Below the pieces are notes generated by a model. It did not search any database, was not told the origin of the DNA, and saw only the letters and a list, made by a program, of their open reading frames with translations. The position numbers and the translations under genes were made by a program. A DNA stretch of 64,000 nucleotides from Asterias amurensis (Eukaryota > Echinodermata > Asteroidea > Forcipulatida > Asteriidae): positions 14,458,501 through 14,522,500 of the forward strand of contig NC_092666.1 in the NCBI RefSeq assembly GCF_032118995.1. The letters run 5' to 3'. This document shows, one piece after another, positions 52,959 to 64,000 of this stretch; position 1 is the stretch's first letter, and every line of letters starts with the position of its first letter.

Positions 52959-53456
52959 ATTAATCCGTGAGGTGGAAATCCACCACGTGTTCGATCCGTC
53001 GTCCCTTGACTTTCGTTAGGCTGAACCTTTTGACCCTGAGTCACTGCTGGCGTTTGATTGATCTGACCAGCACTGAATGATGGAAATTCCACCTTAAATT
53101 TTGCCCTGGGGGAACAACATATGTTTTTGTTCTTTTACCACAAGGCAAACTTTTTGAAAAGTCTGAATTCAGATGTCTAGAAATTGTATTCATCCCGAGC
53201 CCTGTCATAGTTTGCTATCCATTATAACATCAATAGGCCTAGTCTAATTATAATACTACCTAGTTTATAGGCTCACCTTTTTGCCTTTTTACCTGAGCTT
53301 TTGGGAATTGTGGAAAGCAATAATTAAATATTTCGTAATGAAAACAAAGTTAATTTTAATTTACACTTCGGGCCGCCGGACCCTGCCTGGTTTTGATTTT
53401 TTTCTTTTCTGCACATCAGCATGGCATCCTCAAAAAAATGTTTCTGATTTTTTGTT

Positions 53457-53847
53457 TTAAAGGAACACATTGCCTTGGATCGGTCGAGTTGGTATTTGAA
53501 AATCGTTCTGTAACCGTTTGTTGTAAAATGTGTATGGTTAGAAAGATATTGTAAAAGTAGAATACAATGATCTACACAAATATGCCTCGAAATTGCGTGG
53601 TTTTCTTTTTACCCTGTCGACTAACACGGTCGGCCATTTATGGGAGTCAAAATTTTGACTCCCATAAATGGCCGACCGTGATAGTTCGCGACGTAAAAGG
53701 AAAACCGTGCAGTTTCGAGTGATACTTGTGTGGATCATTATATTCTACTTTTAAAACATCTTTCTAACCATATGCATTTCATAACAAACGGGTTCAGACG
53801 CTTTTAATAGACCCACTCGTCCGATCCAAGGCAATGTGTCCCTTTAA
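53457..53847. mobile_element. TTAA foldback MITE family 3
   Basis: Starts TTAAAGGAACACATTGCCTT and ends AAGGCAATGTGTCCCTTTAA, with the same central inverted CGGCCATTTATGGGAGTCAA. Partial copies lie at about 8090-8195 and 16985-17160. Confidence 0.85.
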
Positions 53848-54684
53848 GGACTCCCTCTTTTAATCGATTAAGAGAAGAAACTGACATCGAAGAGAATTAC
53901 CGGGTACGGCTGTGGTAGCAATTTCGTGCAGAAAGCGCGGCCGGGGTGGGGTCCCCCACGTGTCGAAATACTTATTCGAAACTGTGTGCAGTTATAACAC
54001 TCTCAGGTCATAGGTTGAAAGTTGTTGACCCCCCCCCCAAAAAAAAAAAACCCATCTGTAACCTCGTGTCAGCGTTTCTCGACCTCGCATAATTTAGTGT
54101 TTTTACAACAAAACGGGGTGCAGTCGAGGTTGTCTGCATCCCCCACACGCTGCTGGTTATTTACGTCTGGCACCTGTACTCTGCAAAGTAAACAATGCAT
54201 GCATTAAAAACGGTGAAGCGCTAGATGGTCTGGTTCAATAAATCATGGAGTAATGGAGTAACACAGGGGAGGTAATGTGTGTTTACGTTAGCTCAGCTGA
54301 GTCTGTTTGCCTTTCTTTTATATCCTGAAGTAAACAGACACACCCCCAAGACTTACTTTATTGCATGCTGGGGTTTATCTACAGCAAACTATGGGCACAC
54401 AAACAAGGGTAAATGTTGACCCAGTCGACCCTAAAGTTGTGCTGAAGTGAGGAGTCTAGGTTCGTTGCTGTGACCCTAGCGCTAGCTCGAGTCAAGGACA
54501 CACATCTGTTTTGTTCTTTTCGGTGTACAGAAAACTGTTAAGTTGCAGCACCGTTCGAGTATTATTGTAATTAAATAAGTGTTTTTACAGCCCTGAGCTT
54601 GAAAACTGTCCCAGGAATTCTGCAAGGGTCAGCGCAACTCTTCATTAACTGTGAGATTCTCTGTGGATCATCAAGAGTTCAGAC

Positions 54685-63592
<8,908 letters not shown>

Positions 63593-64000
63593 GTGAGTAA
63601 TAAGTTTAAAAAGCACTTCAGCATGCTTACATATGCACTATTCAAGTTAGGTTATGCAGATACAGTTGTATTAATTTGGGGGGGGGGGGGTACCCTTACA
63701 CCAATATGTCTTAGCACTGTGTAGTACCTACCTTCCTTAGCTCTGTGAACAAAATTACACGCATATTACCAGGTGAGACCTTTGAAATTCTAGAGCAGTG
63801 TCTTACCAACTAGACCACCGAGATTGCCCTGTAGCTAGAGGCAGTTTGAATCCTATGTTTGCACGTACCTGCACTAGCCATCACAAAGGGCGCCATTATT
63901 GTTATTATTGTGATGTGACGACCAACGTATTTGCGTGTGCAGTATGGGTTAGAGTTCAATTCCTTAAAAACAAATACTCTGATGCACTTAAAAAAATTTA

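Larger units (their letters stand above)
46960..54680. other. Intergenic region between GT92 and glycerol kinase (divergent genes)
   Basis: No supportable gene. Contents: foldback (47072-47350), MITEs (47345-47698, 48164-48556, 49215-49602, 53457-53847), a partial MITE (50625-50735), a SINE (51435-51670), a poly(C) tract at about 52590-52604 and a foldback (52803-52958). The glycerol kinase promoter should lie near the right end, but no TATA box or clear leader exon was recognised. Confidence 0.55.

Overview
This is a eukaryotic (metazoan) nuclear window, AT-rich, with short exons, long introns and dense repeats. EMI/EGF/SRCR receptor genes, THAP-type DNA transposons and very abundant TTAA-flanked MITEs suggest a marine deuterostome, most likely an echinoderm. 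That assignment is inference; no species marker was seen.

Layout. (1) About 250-14725, minus strand: gene B, a multi-exon receptor-like gene (signal peptide, EMI, EGF repeats, three SRCR domains, more EGFs). It runs off the left edge before its C-terminus. (2) About 21740-41560, minus strand: gene A, its complete tandem paralog. Twenty coding exons were reconstructed and predict about 829 residues: signal peptide, EMI, thirteen EGF-like modules, one transmembrane helix and a tyrosine-rich cytoplasmic tail. Gene A matches gene B exon for exon over the shared region but lacks the SRCR cassette. Both genes keep a TATA box and an untranslated first exon. (3) 45533-46903, minus strand: a single-exon glycosyltransferase family 92 gene. 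(4) 54685-63592, plus strand: the first eleven coding exons of glycerol kinase, running off the right edge.

Between and inside the genes lie several MITE families flanked by TTAA, one element with a decayed THAP domain (Kolobok-like), foldback elements, two tRNA-derived SINE families, and fragments of non-LTR retrotransposons.

Genes A and B look like a small cluster of secretory-pathway receptors that diversify by moving phase 1-1 exons. Gene A carries likely SH2-docking tyrosines, so a signalling or uptake role is inferred. The GT92 and glycerol kinase genes are ordinary neighbours. Glycerol kinase does carry an unusual intronic minisatellite whose units resemble splice acceptors and are in frame with the next exon.

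Exon boundaries were read by eye from GT/AG sites, phase and comparison of the paralogs. Every coding exon listed keeps the frame. The weakest is the small juxtamembrane exon of gene A.
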